64,000 nt of DNA from Brachymonas sp049977365 (GTDB lineage Bacteria > Pseudomonadota > Gammaproteobacteria > Burkholderiales > Burkholderiaceae_C), in NCBI RefSeq assembly GCF_049977365.1, contig NZ_JBNGEN010000001.1, positions 62,001 to 126,000 of the forward strand. Direction: 5' to 3'. Position numbers and translations under genes: made by a program. The notes beneath the pieces were generated by a model. It had not been told where the DNA came from. It saw only the letters and a list, made by a program, of their open reading frames with translations, and did not search any database. Positions 22,122 to 33,235 of this stretch are shown here, in pieces; the stretch's first letter is position 1; every line of letters starts with the position of its first letter.

Positions 22122-24548
22122 TCAGCTGCGCAGGCGAGCGCCCAGCTGCTTTGTCAGCTGGGACAGAACGGCTTGCCGGGTAGCTTCGATGGTGTCTTCG
22201 GTCAGGGGGGCCTGGTCGTCGAGCAGGCGCAGGCGAATGGCCACGCTTTTCTCGTCGCTCTGCAGCCAGTCGGCGGGCTGCCCCTTGGAAGGGCGGAACA
22301 CGTCGAAAACGGTGGCTTCGCGCAGGAGACCCTGTGCCGGAGTGGCCATGACGGCCGCGAGCAGGGCATCATGGGTGACCGACTCCTTGACGATGACAGC
22401 GATGTCACGATCGACGGCCTGGTACTTGGAGATGGGCGCCGTACGCGGCAGGGGGCGCTGCACCACAGCTTCCCAGTCGAGCTCGAAGACGACCGGAGCG
22501 AGCGGAAGGGCATAGGCCTGGCGCCAGCGCGGATGCAGTTCGCCGATGTAGCCGATGGACTTGCCCTCGACCATCACGCGTGCACAGCGTCCGGGATGGA
22601 GGGCCGGATGTTCGGCTGCCTCGAACGTGGCGCGCACGGGCGACAGCAGGGCCTCCACATCGCCCTTCACGTCGAAGAAGTCCACGGGAGTTTCCTTGAG
22701 TGCCCACTGCAGCATGTTCTCGGCTCCATAGGCCATGCCCGCAACGCGCATGGGCTGATCGAATCCCGCGACGGTGGTGTCGCTTTCCACGACATCGGGA
22801 TCACGCAGGAACACACGTCCCACCTCGAAGATGCGCACCCGCTGGGCCTTGCGGTCCAGGTTGAACTTGACGACGTTGAGCAGCGAGCCGATCAGCGAGG
22901 AGCGCATGACACCCATCTGGCTGGCGATGGGGTTGAGCAGGCGGATGGGATTGTCGTTGCCGGCCAGCTCCTGTTCCCAGCGTGCGTCCACGAAGCTGTA
23001 GTTGATCGTTTCCTGATAGCCCAGGGCTGCCAGCATGCGGCGTACGGCAAAGGGATTGCGTTCGCTTTCTGGCATGGCCTTGGGCAGGATGGGGGCCACG
23101 GGCGGCGTATGGGGCAGCTTGTCATAGCCTACGATGCGCACCACTTCCTCGATGAGGTCTTCTTCCCCCTGCAGGTCGAAACGGTAGCTTGGAGGGATGA
23201 CCGTGATGACACCCGCCTGGGCCGTGGCGGGCAGGCCCAGTCCCTGCAGGGCGGACAGGCATTGTGCTTCGGTCACGGGCATGCCGATGACCTTGCTGGC
23301 ACGGTCCACGCGGAGTGTGACCGGGCGTGCTTCTGGCACATGCGGGCGCTCGTCGCTGGCCGGACCTGCCTTGCCTCCGCAGATGTCGATGACCAGTGCC
23401 GTGATGCGGTCCAGGACTTCCCGGGTGCGCGAAGGGTCGACTCCGCGTTCGAAGCGGTGTCCTGCATCGGTGGCAAAGTTGTAACGGCGCGAGCGGCCTG
23501 CGATTGCGCGAGGCCACCAGAAGGCGGCTTCCACATAGATGTTGCGGGTGCTGTCGCTGACTGCCGTGGCGTCACCCCCCATGATGCCGGCGAGGGATTC
23601 GACGGCGCGGTCATCGGCAATGACGCCCACTTCACCGTCCAGGGTGACGGTGGTGCCGTTGAGCAGCTTGAGCGTTTCCCCTGCCTGAGCCCAGCGCACA
23701 CGCAGCGTGTCGCCAGAGATCCGGTCGCGGTCGAAAATATGGGTGGGCTGTCCCTGCTCGAACATCACGTAGTTGGAAATGTCGACCAGCGGCGACACGC
23801 TGCGCTGTCCACAGCGGGCCAGGCGATCCACCATCCACGCAGGCGTCTGGACGTGCGGATCGACTCCGGTGATCACGCGGCCGCTGAAGCGCCCGCACAG
23901 ATCGGTTGCCTGGATGTCCACATGCACTGCATCCGGGGATGCGACGGACACTTCGGCGGACGGCAGCGGCGCGAGCGGCGCTCCGGTAAGTGCGGACACT
24001 TCGCGAGCCACGCCATAGACACTCAGGGTGTGGGCCAGATTGGGCGTGAGCTTGAGGGTGAACAGGGTGTCGTCGAGATCCAGATAAGTGCGGATGCTGG
24101 TTCCCACAGGCGCATCGGCCGGCAGTTCCATGAGGCCGCCATGTTCCTCGGAGAGCTGCAGCTCCCGGGCCGAGCACAGCATGCCGAAGCTCTGCACGCC
24201 GCGCAGCTTGCCGACCTTGATGCGGAAGGGCTTGCCATCTTCTCCGGGGGGCAGCTCGGCTCCGACCAGGGCACAGGGCACACGGATGCCTGCACGGGCG
24301 TTGGGCGCGCCGCAGACGATCTGCAGCGGCTCGTCCTGTCCGACATTCACCCGGCACACGCGCAGACGGTCGGCATCGGGATGCTGTACGGCTTCCAGAA
24401 TTTCACCGACCACGATGCCTGTGAACGGAGGCGCCACGGGACGGAGCTCTTCCACTTCCAGACCAGCCATGGTCAGGGTGTCGGCCAGCTCCTGGGTGGA
24501 CAGGGAAGGGTTGCAGAACGTGCGGAGCCAGGATTCGGGAAATTGCAT
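22122..24548 (-). CDS. pheT: Phenylalanyl-tRNA synthetase beta subunit
   Basis: An 808-residue beta chain of the (alpha-beta)2 PheRS. The N-terminal MQFPESWLRTFCNP start, EMAP-II-like tRNA-binding domain (about 40-150), B3/B4 editing domain, B5 domain and the C-terminal FDX-ACB anticodon-binding domain (ISKYQAVDRDIAVIV.. to the end) are all in order. It follows pheS by about 90 bp. Family length is about 795-810. The start at 24548 is the usual MQF. Confidence 0.97.
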   Translation of the reverse strand: MQFPESWLRTFCNPSLSTQELADTLTMAGLEVEELRPVAPPFTGIVVGEILEAVQHPDADRLRVCRVNVGQDEPLQIVCGAPNARAGIRVPCALVGAELPPGEDGKPFRIKVGKLRGVQSFGMLCSARELQLSEEHGGLMELPADAPVGTSIRTYLDLDDTLFTLKLTPNLAHTLSVYGVAREVSALTGAPLAPLPSAEVSVASPDAVHVDIQATDLCGRFSGRVITGVDPHVQTPAWMVDRLARCGQRSVSPLVDISNYVMFEQGQPTHIFDRDRISGDTLRVRWAQAGETLKLLNGTTVTLDGEVGVIADDRAVESLAGIMGGDATAVSDSTRNIYVEAAFWWPRAIAGRSRRYNFATDAGHRFERGVDPSRTREVLDRITALVIDICGGKAGPASDERPHVPEARPVTLRVDRASKVIGMPVTEAQCLSALQGLGLPATAQAGVITVIPPSYRFDLQGEEDLIEEVVRIVGYDKLPHTPPVAPILPKAMPESERNPFAVRRMLAALGYQETINYSFVDARWEQELAGNDNPIRLLNPIASQMGVMRSSLIGSLLNVVKFNLDRKAQRVRIFEVGRVFLRDPDVVESDTTVAGFDQPMRVAGMAYGAENMLQWALKETPVDFFDVKGDVEALLSPVRATFEAAEHPALHPGRCARVMVEGKSIGYIGELHPRWRQAYALPLAPVVFELDWEAVVQRPLPRTAPISKYQAVDRDIAVIVKESVTHDALLAAVMATPAQGLLREATVFDVFRPSKGQPADWLQSDEKSVAIRLRLLDDQAPLTEDTIEATRQAVLSQLTKQLGARLRS

Positions 24549-24638
24549 GATGGGTTCTCTGAGACCTGTCCCGGAGGGGGCAGGTCGAAGGATGGGCAAG
24601 GGGAGGGGATGCGCTGCGCCGTCGGTGGAGCGCTAGGC

Positions 24639-25691
24639 TCAGCGAAACTGGCTCAGGAAGCGCACGTCGCCATCGAAGAAGAGGCGCAGATCGTTGACGC
24701 CATAGCGCAGCATGGTGAACCGGTCGAGCCCCATGCCGAAGGCAAAGCCGATGTACTGCTCGGGGTCGAGTCCCATGTTGCGGACCACGTTCGGATGCAC
24801 CTGTCCGCTGCCGGCCACTTCCAGCCACTTGCCGGCCAGGGGGCCACTCTGGAACTGGATGTCGATTTCCGCACTGGGCTCGGTGAAGGGGAAGAAGCTG
24901 GGGCGGAAGCGCAGGACCAGATCATCGCTTTCGAAGAACGTGCGGCAGAACTCGGTGAAGATGAACTTCAGGTCCTTGAAGCTCACGTTTTCGCCAATCC
25001 ACAACCCTTCGCACTGGTGAAACATCGGGGAGTGGGTGGCATCGCTGTCCACGCGATAGGTGCGTCCCGGAGCGATGACACGGATTTCCGGCATGCGCTG
25101 CCCCGCATCGAGCAGCGCCCGATGCCGCTTGACATGCTGCACCGCATGGCGAATCTGCATCGGACTGGTGTGGGTGCGCAGCAGATTGGGGGCATGGGCA
25201 CTGCCGCCTTCCACGTAGAAGGTGTCGTGCATCGAGCGGGCAGGATGGTCCTCGGGCGTGTTGAGTGCCGTGAAATTGAACCAGTCGGCCTCGATCTCGG
25301 GGCCCCGCGCCACTTCGAATCCCATGGAACCGAAGATGGCCTCGATCCGTTCCGTGGTGAGTGTGACCGGATGCAGTCCTCCCAGTCCGCGCTGGCGGCC
25401 GGGGAGGGACACATCCAGACGTTCAGCCTGGAGATGTGCCTGCATCTCGGCATCGGCCAGGGCCTGGCGACGCTCCGTCAGGGCCGCCTCGATGGCCTGC
25501 TTGGCCAGGTTGATGGCGGCGCCACGGGTTTTCTTTTCCTCGACGGGGAGCTTGCCAAGCCCCTTCATGAGCTCCGTGATCTGGCCGGACTTGCCCAGGA
25601 AACGTGCCTTGGCATTCTCCAGATCGTTGGGGGTGCTGGCAGCGGCGAAATCCTGCCGGGCCTGGGTGACGATGGAATCCAGATCGTTCAT
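24639..25691 (-). CDS. pheS: Phenylalanyl-tRNA synthetase alpha subunit
   Basis: A 350-residue class II catalytic subunit. It has an N-terminal coiled-coil tRNA-binding arm (1-90) and motif 2 and 3 regions, including HTSPMQIRH, PGRTYRVDSDATHSPMFHQ and FGMGLDRFTMLRYG. Glu and Arg ligands for Phe and ATP are in place. Start 25691 (MNDLDSIV) is chosen; the frame upstream is open but unrelated. It lies downstream of rplT with a hairpin between them. Confidence 0.97.
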   Translation of the reverse strand: MNDLDSIVTQARQDFAAASTPNDLENAKARFLGKSGQITELMKGLGKLPVEEKKTRGAAINLAKQAIEAALTERRQALADAEMQAHLQAERLDVSLPGRQRGLGGLHPVTLTTERIEAIFGSMGFEVARGPEIEADWFNFTALNTPEDHPARSMHDTFYVEGGSAHAPNLLRTHTSPMQIRHAVQHVKRHRALLDAGQRMPEIRVIAPGRTYRVDSDATHSPMFHQCEGLWIGENVSFKDLKFIFTEFCRTFFESDDLVLRFRPSFFPFTEPSAEIDIQFQSGPLAGKWLEVAGSGQVHPNVVRNMGLDPEQYIGFAFGMGLDRFTMLRYGVNDLRLFFDGDVRFLSQFR

Positions 25692-25818
25692 GGCAAATAC
25701 GGAAAAAAGACGGATCGGGGAAAGCGGGAGAGGAAGTCTCCCGCGGGGGACAGCATCAGCGGCATGTCCTGCTCCCTGCAATCGCAGGCAGGGCATGTGG
25801 GTGAAGCTGCCAAAAGCA

Positions 25819-25852
25819 ACAAGGGCTGGTCCCGTGAAGCACCAGCCCTTGT
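25819..25852 (-). terminator. Hairpin between rplT and pheS
   Basis: Arms AAGGGCTGGT (25821-25830) and ACCAGCCCTT (25841-25850). On the minus strand it is followed by GTTGCTTTT. It could partially terminate ribosomal-protein transcription or act as a pheS leader structure. Confidence 0.6.
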
Positions 25853-25919
25853 TCTTGAGCGATGGACTTTCCCGAAAGAGGCCTCGAAGAGACCGATTCC
25901 GGGACGATCCCGCGTGCCA

Positions 25920-26279
25920 TCAGGCTGCCAGAGAGGCCTTGACCTGATTGACGATGCCGGCAAATGCGGCAGCGTCGTGCACTGCGATGTCGGCCAGCAC
26001 CTTGCGGTCCAGACCGATCTGGGCCTTGTTGAGTCCGTTGATGAACTGGCTGTAGGTCAGGCCATTGGCACGGGCGGCGGCGTTGATACGGGCGATCCAC
26101 AGCTGGCGGAACACACGCTTCTTGTTGCGGCGGTCACGATAGGCATACTGACCTGCCTTCATGACGGCTTGCTTGGCAATGCGGAATACATTGCCGCGGC
26201 GGCCGCGGAAACCCTTGGCAAGGGCGAGGACTTTCTTGTGACGGGCACGAGCCGTGACACCACGTTTGACGCGAGGCAT
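25920..26279 (-). CDS. rplT: 50S ribosomal protein L20
   Basis: A 119-residue basic protein with the L20 start MPRVKRGVTARARHKKVL and the YRDRRNKKRVFRQLWI and NGLTYSQFINGL blocks. It is in the conserved infC-rpmI-rplT order, 23 bp after rpmI. In E. coli L20 represses this operon. Confidence 0.98.
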   Translation of the reverse strand: MPRVKRGVTARARHKKVLALAKGFRGRRGNVFRIAKQAVMKAGQYAYRDRRNKKRVFRQLWIARINAAARANGLTYSQFINGLNKAQIGLDRKVLADIAVHDAAAFAGIVNQVKASLAA

Positions 26280-26302
26280 GTTCTATCTCCTTATTCGTCT
26301 GA

Positions 26303-26506
26303 TTACAGGCCGGCGAACGGCAGCATCTGAGCCATGTGACCCATGTTGGTCTCATGCACGGTCACTGCACCACGCAGATGGCGCTTGTTCTTGGTGGTCT
26401 TCTTGGTCAGGATGTGGCGCTTGTAGGCCTGGCCACGCTTGACCGTGCCACCGGGACGAACGCGGAAACGTTTTTTCGCGCTGCTCTTGGTCTTCATCTT
26501 GGGCAT
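26303..26506 (-). CDS. rpmI: 50S ribosomal protein L35
   Basis: A 67-residue protein beginning MPKMKTKSSAKKRFRV with the HILTKKTTKNKRHLRG core; length and position between infC and rplT are standard. Confidence 0.98.
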   Translation of the reverse strand: MPKMKTKSSAKKRFRVRPGGTVKRGQAYKRHILTKKTTKNKRHLRGAVTVHETNMGHMAQMLPFAGL

Positions 26507-26689
26507 TGTGATGCTCCTTCATTTGTGCTCGTGAGGCGGTGTGCAACCTTTCACACACGCTTGCTGGCCCCGAGCCACTTGTTGTGATCGCTTCCGTTGC
26601 CGGAGGCGGTCAATGGACAGGGCTGCCGGGTGAGGGCAGCCCTGCATCCATGGGGTGCGGATGGCAATGCGTCGCGCAGCGACGAGGCA

Positions 26690-27313
26690 TCACTGTCCGG
26701 CTTCTGCTCCCGCGTCGACGGTGCTTTCGGAAGCGGGCTTGCCTGCGTCCTTGGCGTTGCCGACCACCTTCTTGCGGCCAGGAGCGATCATCATGATCAT
26801 CTGGCGGCCTTCGAGCTTGGGGAACTGCTCGACGACAATGGTGTCGCCGAGCTCGTCGCGGATGCGCTGCAGCAGCTCAATGCCGAGCTGCTGGTGCGTG
26901 ATCTCGCGTCCGCGGAAACGGAGCGTGATTTTACACTTGTTGCCCTCTTCAAGGAAGCGGCGAACGTTGCGCATCTTGATGTTGTAATCGCCTTCGTCGG
27001 TACCAGGACGGAACTTGATCTCCTTGACCTCGATGACCTTCTGCTTGGCCTTGGCTTCTGCGGCTTTCTTTTGTTCTTGGTATTTGAACTTGCCGTAGTC
27101 CATCAGGCGACAGACAGGAGGATGGGCCATGGGGGCAATTTCGACCAGATCGACATCCTGATCGCCAGCCATGCGCAGGGCTTCCTGCAGACTGACGATG
27201 CCGATGGGTTCGTTGTTGGGCCCGGAGAGGCGCACCTCGGGTGCGGAAATTTCGCGGTTCAGGCGATGCTTGCGTTCCTCGCGCTGACGACGATCACGAT
27301 ATTCGGTAGCGAT
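26690..27313 (-). CDS. infC: Translation initiation factor IF-3 (ATC start)
   Basis: A 207-residue IF-3. The N-domain (RLNREISAPEVRLSGPNNEPIGIVS), linker (KFKYQEQKKAAEAKAKQK) and C-domain (IKFRPGTDEGDYNIKMRNV .. LGIELLQRI) are intact, with a C-terminal extension of about 25 residues. The only start placed well against a Shine-Dalgarno (GAAAGGA, 8 bases upstream) is ATC at 27313-27311, giving (M)ATEYRDRRQ. IF-3 rejects non-canonical start codons, so such starts are the known basis of infC autoregulation. It follows thrS by 71 bp. Confidence 0.92.
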   Translation of the reverse strand: MATEYRDRRQREERKHRLNREISAPEVRLSGPNNEPIGIVSLQEALRMAGDQDVDLVEIAPMAHPPVCRLMDYGKFKYQEQKKAAEAKAKQKVIEVKEIKFRPGTDEGDYNIKMRNVRRFLEEGNKCKITLRFRGREITHQQLGIELLQRIRDELGDTIVVEQFPKLEGRQMIMMIAPGRKKVVGNAKDAGKPASESTVDAGAEAGQ

Positions 27314-27384
27314 GGTGAATGTCCTTTCAATACGTTGTATGCCAGTCGGGCGGCGAGCAGGCAAAGCCGCTGCCGCCCGGATAC

Positions 27385-29331
<1,947 letters not shown>

Positions 29332-29373
29332 CGTGAAAGACTCTGGATCAGAAAAAGGAGGGAAGGAGGCAAC

Positions 29374-29399
29374 AAAAAGGCGCGGGGGATGCCGCGCCT
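29374..29399 (-). terminator. Intrinsic terminator in the thrS leader (candidate attenuator)
   Basis: Arms AGGCGCGG (29378-29385) and CCGCGCCT (29392-29399) with a 6-base loop. An A-run 29374-29378 reads as UUUUU on the minus strand. It lies 43 bp before the thrS start codon. A second hairpin (29455-29462 with 29469-29476, arms CGACGTCT/AGACGTCG) lies upstream. Confidence 0.75.
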
Positions 29400-29427
29400 G
29401 CTTCTGAAAACGGAATGTCCGCCGAAT

Positions 29428-29508
29428 TTACCGACGGCCGTGCAAGCAGCGGCCCGACGTCTGCAGGGAGACGTCGAGAGAGGGGGAGGACGGAGTTCGC
29501 GGTGTCAT
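29428..29508 (-). CDS. Possible thrS leader peptide
   Basis: A 26-codon frame (starting MTPRTPSSPS, ending HGRR) that spans the 29455-29476 hairpin and stops 29 bases before the candidate attenuator. It has three Thr codons and seven Ser codons, which is not the strong Thr run of a classical leader. No clear ribosome site. Recorded as a possibility only. Confidence 0.25.
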   Translation of the reverse strand: MTPRTPSSPSLDVSLQTSGRCLHGRR

Positions 29509-29730
29509 AACCGGATGTGCCTTTCTCGCTCTTGCTGAGGGTGAAACAGGAAAAACCCTTTTGATTCTAGCCCAGATGCACGGACATGGGGCACCCCCAT
29601 GCCGGTGCGCGGAAGGCATGGACACGGGGCAGCGGGAAAAGATCGCTACACTTGGAGCATGCGGGCTTGCCGGGGACACGTGCCTGACAGTCGGACGCAT
29701 GACAGGCAGACACTACAGACAGAGAAGATC

Positions 29731-30366
29731 ATGGCACATTACAACCCCCCCTTTGAAATCCATGTGCACGGCGAAGTGTCTCTGCATCCCGAAGTGAAGC
29801 TCGAAGATGTGCAGGAGGCACTGCGCCCGTTGTGGGAGTACGCAGGAGCCCGTTCTCTGCAGGACGGTGCGGCGAGCATCTATGACGAAGAGCCCGGCAT
29901 CCAGTACGAGGCGCGCCAGCATCTGCTGCGCATGTGCTGGACGCTGCGCGGCGACGAGGATTTTCGCCAGAACATCGACGACATGTGCATGAACCTCAAT
30001 GAGCTCGCCAGTGTGGGGGCGCCCATCGAGGTGTCGTTCTATGACACCGAATTCGATGAGGACGACGAGGAATCGCGCGATGAGGAGTCGCGAGACGATT
30101 TCATTCTGGTCTTCGTCGGTCCCACGCCGGCGGCGATCATGCAGATCCAGCGCGACTTGCTGGTGCAGGATGTGGTGAATGTCATGGAGCGGCATTTCGA
30201 TGCCAGCGAGCTGACTGGTGTGGTGGGCGAGATCGACCGGCTGTTCACCGAGCGCTTTGATGCGCTGGTGGAGTCGCTGGAGATCGGAAAGTCGCCGAAA
30301 GGCGGCAATGCCGGAGGCACTGGGCACCGCAGTGGCGGTGGACGCAAGCCGCGCCATCTGCATTGA
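29731..30366 (+). CDS. Conserved betaproteobacterial hypothetical (DUF6806-like)
   Basis: A 211-residue protein starting MAHYNPPFEIHVHGEVSL, a pattern I associate with a Burkholderiales-restricted hypothetical family (DUF6806). It is rich in acidic residues with a Glu/Asp cluster near 107-122 and a Gly/His/Arg-rich tail. No membrane segment or known motif. AGAGAAG precedes ATG 29731. It is divergent from thrS and shares the intergenic region with it. Function unknown. Confidence 0.7.
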   Translation: MAHYNPPFEIHVHGEVSLHPEVKLEDVQEALRPLWEYAGARSLQDGAASIYDEEPGIQYEARQHLLRMCWTLRGDEDFRQNIDDMCMNLNELASVGAPIEVSFYDTEFDEDDEESRDEESRDDFILVFVGPTPAAIMQIQRDLLVQDVVNVMERHFDASELTGVVGEIDRLFTERFDALVESLEIGKSPKGGNAGGTGHRSGGGRKPRHLH

Positions 30367-30519
30367 TGCGAAGGCGCGACTGGTGCGCAAGGTGGCAGGG
30401 CCTTCACTGCCTTCCTTCAGAGGGAGGGCGTGTTCTGGCAGCAGCGCCCCAGCGGGAGCAGTGCGGGATCGGTGCCCGCTTCCCCCAGAACCCAGAAAGC
30501 TGTGATCGGCAGACGGTGA

Positions 30520-31419
30520 TCAGGACAGGGTGACTGCGTGGGCTTCGATGTGAGGCAGATGCAGCCAGCGCCTGGCGGCTGTGGTGAGCCGTTCCGGGAA
30601 AGCGGTGCTTTCGAGGATCAGGGTGCCGGGCACGGGGCGCTCTGGGTGTTCGTTGGCATCGTCGGGCGAGGGCACCGGGGCGCTGCGCAGCAGGCCCGTC
30701 TTGCCGAGCAGACGTGCGGTTTGGCGTGCTACCGGTTCGCCGGGCTCGATGAGCGCGACGCCGGGGCCGGCCAGTGGCGCGAGCAGCCGTGTGGCAAACG
30801 GGTAGTGCGTGCAGCCCAGCACCAGGGTGTCGATGCCGTGGGTGGAGTCCTGTCCGACGAAGGGCGACAGTTCGTGCATGTAGCGCTCGCAGAGGCTGCG
30901 CACGGTTTCGCCATCGGGGTTGGGATGGTTTTCCAGGGCATTTTCGATCGAGAGGGCAAGGCCGTTGCATGCCAGGATATGCAGGTGGCGGTTGGTGCCC
31001 CAGGTGCGGGCCAGCTGCTGGAAGCGGGCGCTGCCTACCGTGGCGCGCGTGGCCATGACTCCGATATGGCCGGTGCGCGTGAGCGATGCGGCAGGCTTGA
31101 TGGCCGGTTCGATGCCGATCAGCGGCAGGGTGGGGAAACGTTCGCGCAGCAGGGATGCGGCAGCGGCAGTGGCCGTGTTGCAGGCGATGACGAGGGCCTT
31201 GATGGCGTGGACGCGCACCAGATACTGGGTGATGTCCAGGCAGCGGCGTCGGATGTCGTCCTCGCTGCGTTCGCCGTAGGGGGCCCAGGCGGTGTCCGCA
31301 AGGTACACGAAGTCTTCCTGGGGCAGCAGGCGCAGCAGCTGGCGCAGTACGCTCAGTCCTCCCACCCCGCTGTCGAAGACGCCTATGGGTTCGAGACTGT
31401 GGGGATTGAAGACCGGCAT
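30520..31419 (-). CDS. murI: Glutamate racemase
   Basis: A 299-residue cofactor-independent racemase making D-glutamate for peptidoglycan. The two catalytic cysteines are Cys80 (ACNTAT) and Cys204 (GCTHYP, with His206). Asp16-Ser17 in VFDSGVGG bind substrate. The length is slightly over the typical 260-285 because of an insertion at about 240-265 (SAPVPSPDDANEHPERPV). It lies downstream of fumarase in the same direction, separated by a hairpin. Confidence 0.96.
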   Translation of the reverse strand: MPVFNPHSLEPIGVFDSGVGGLSVLRQLLRLLPQEDFVYLADTAWAPYGERSEDDIRRRCLDITQYLVRVHAIKALVIACNTATAAAASLLRERFPTLPLIGIEPAIKPAASLTRTGHIGVMATRATVGSARFQQLARTWGTNRHLHILACNGLALSIENALENHPNPDGETVRSLCERYMHELSPFVGQDSTHGIDTLVLGCTHYPFATRLLAPLAGPGVALIEPGEPVARQTARLLGKTGLLRSAPVPSPDDANEHPERPVPGTLILESTAFPERLTTAARRWLHLPHIEAHAVTLS

Positions 31420-31551
31420 GGAGTGTGCCCGGAAGCAAGAGGGAAGAAAAAGTCGCCCGTGCTGGAGGCATCAGATGGCCTTGCAGCGCGGGGACTCTGT
31501 GTGCCACTCAGGCTGCTTCCGAGGGAGGCGGACCCGAGAAGAACGAGGAGG

Positions 31552-31573
31552 GGTGCGGCAGGGCTGCCGCACC
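31552..31573 (-). terminator. Hairpin after the fumarase gene
   Basis: Arms GGTGCGGCA (31552-31560) and TGCCGCACC (31565-31573), 22 bp past the fumarase stop on the minus strand; followed by the pyrimidine-rich CCTCCTCGTTCTTC. Confidence 0.7.
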
Positions 31574-31594
31574 GTGAGACTGCGTATCAGCCTG

Positions 31595-33148
31595 TCAGCC
31601 GGCGATGATGCCGACGCCCTTGAATTCGCCGCTGGCGATGCGCTGGGACCATTCGGCCGGGCCGGTCTTGTGAACCGATACGCCCTGGGCATCGACCGCG
31701 ACGGTGACGGGCATGTCCTGGACTTCGAATTCGTAGATGGCTTCCATGCCCAGATCCTCGAAAGCCAGAACCTTGGCTGCCTTGATGGCCTTGGAGACGA
31801 GGTAGGCGGCTCCGCCAACGGCCATCAGATAAGCGCTCTTGTGCTTCTTGATGGCTTCGATGGCGACCGGGCCGCGCTCGGCCTTGCCGATCATGGAGAT
31901 GAGGCCGGTCTGAGCCAGCATCATCTCGGTGAATTTGTCCATGCGGGTGGCTGTGGTGGGGCCGGCAGGGCCGACCACTTCGTCACGCACGGGGTCGACC
32001 GGGCCGACGTAGTAGATGACACGATTGGTGAAGTCGACCGGGAGTTTTTCGCCCTTGGCGAGCATGTCCTGGATGCGCTTGTGGGCGGCATCGCGGCCGG
32101 TGAGCATGCGGCCGTTGAGCAGCAGGGTCTGGCCCGGCTTCCAGGAGGCGACTTCTTCCGGGGTGAGGGTGTCGAGGTTGACACGGGTGGCCTTGTCGGC
32201 ATCGGGATGCCAGTCGACCTTAGGCCAGAGGTCGAGGCTGGGCGCAGCGAGATAGACCGGACCGTTGCCCTTGAGGGTGAAGTGGGCGTGGCGTGTGGCG
32301 GCGCAGTTCGGGATCATGGCGATGGCCTTGCCTGCCGCATGGGCCGGGTACATCTTGATCTTGACGTCGAGCACGGTGGTGAGGCCGCCGAGGCCCTGGG
32401 CACCGATGCCGAGGGCGTTGACCTTTTCGACGAGTTCCATGCGCAGCTTTTCCACATCGGTGAGGGGTTCGCCGCGCTTGGCCTTTTCCTGCAGTTCATG
32501 GAAGTCGAGGTCTTCCATGAGGGCCTGCTTGGCCATGAGCATGGCCTTTTCGGCCGTGCCGCCGATGCCGATGCCGAGCATGCCGGGCGGGCACCAGCCT
32601 GCACCCATGTGGGGAACGGTGTTGAGGACCCAGTCGACGACGCTGTCGCTGGGGTTGAGCATGGCGAACTTGGACTTGTTTTCGCTGCCGCCGCCCTTGG
32701 CTGCCACGGTGACTTCCACGGTGTTGCCGGGCACGATTTCGGTGTGGATGACGGCGGGAGTGTTGTCGCCGGTGTTCTTGCGCTTGAACTGGGGGTCGGA
32801 GACGATGGAGGCGCGCAGGGTGTTGTCAGGGTCGTTGTACCCGCGGCGCACGCCTTCGTTGACGGCGTCATCGAGGCTGCCGGTGAAGTCGCCCCACTGG
32901 ACGTCCATGCCGACCTTGAGGAAGACGTTGACGATGCCGGTGTCCTGACAGATCGGGCGGTGGCCCAGTGCGCTCATCTTGCTGTTGGTGAGGATCTGCG
33001 CCATGGCGTCCTTGGCGGCGGGGGATTGTTCCATTTCCCAGGCGCGGGCCAGGTGCTCGATGTAGTCGGCGGGATGGTAGTAGCTGATGTACTGCAGCGC
33101 GGCGGCGATCGATTCGATCAGATCGTCCTGCTTGATGATGGTGGTCAT
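31595..33148 (-). CDS. Class I fumarate hydratase ([4Fe-4S])
   Basis: A 517-residue iron-sulfur fumarase of the TCA cycle. Cluster cysteines are Cys67 (PICQDTG), Cys186 (AGWCPPGM) and Cys282 (PNCAATRHAHF). The C-terminal swivelling domain has VGPAGPTTATRMDKF and KAERGP. This is the single-chain FumA/B-type architecture. The class I enzyme is oxygen-sensitive and uses iron; a class II FumC may exist elsewhere. It is monocistronic. Confidence 0.95.
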   Translation of the reverse strand: MTTIIKQDDLIESIAAALQYISYYHPADYIEHLARAWEMEQSPAAKDAMAQILTNSKMSALGHRPICQDTGIVNVFLKVGMDVQWGDFTGSLDDAVNEGVRRGYNDPDNTLRASIVSDPQFKRKNTGDNTPAVIHTEIVPGNTVEVTVAAKGGGSENKSKFAMLNPSDSVVDWVLNTVPHMGAGWCPPGMLGIGIGGTAEKAMLMAKQALMEDLDFHELQEKAKRGEPLTDVEKLRMELVEKVNALGIGAQGLGGLTTVLDVKIKMYPAHAAGKAIAMIPNCAATRHAHFTLKGNGPVYLAAPSLDLWPKVDWHPDADKATRVNLDTLTPEEVASWKPGQTLLLNGRMLTGRDAAHKRIQDMLAKGEKLPVDFTNRVIYYVGPVDPVRDEVVGPAGPTTATRMDKFTEMMLAQTGLISMIGKAERGPVAIEAIKKHKSAYLMAVGGAAYLVSKAIKAAKVLAFEDLGMEAIYEFEVQDMPVTVAVDAQGVSVHKTGPAEWSQRIASGEFKGVGIIAG

Positions 33149-33235
33149 GGGGTTCCTTGCGGTGCGGGGTCAAAACATGCAGGGTGTATGTGTCTCCGGG
33201 CAGAGGCTAAAAAGGCGCCGCCCGGAGCGCAGGCG

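Noticed and set aside
22101..26330. Very long open frame (about 1400 codons) on the plus strand opposite pheT and pheS
   Set aside because: It is antisense to two fully supported synthetase genes; its length follows from high-G+C codon bias of the opposite strand, and the protein has low-complexity His/Gly/Gln composition with no family pattern.
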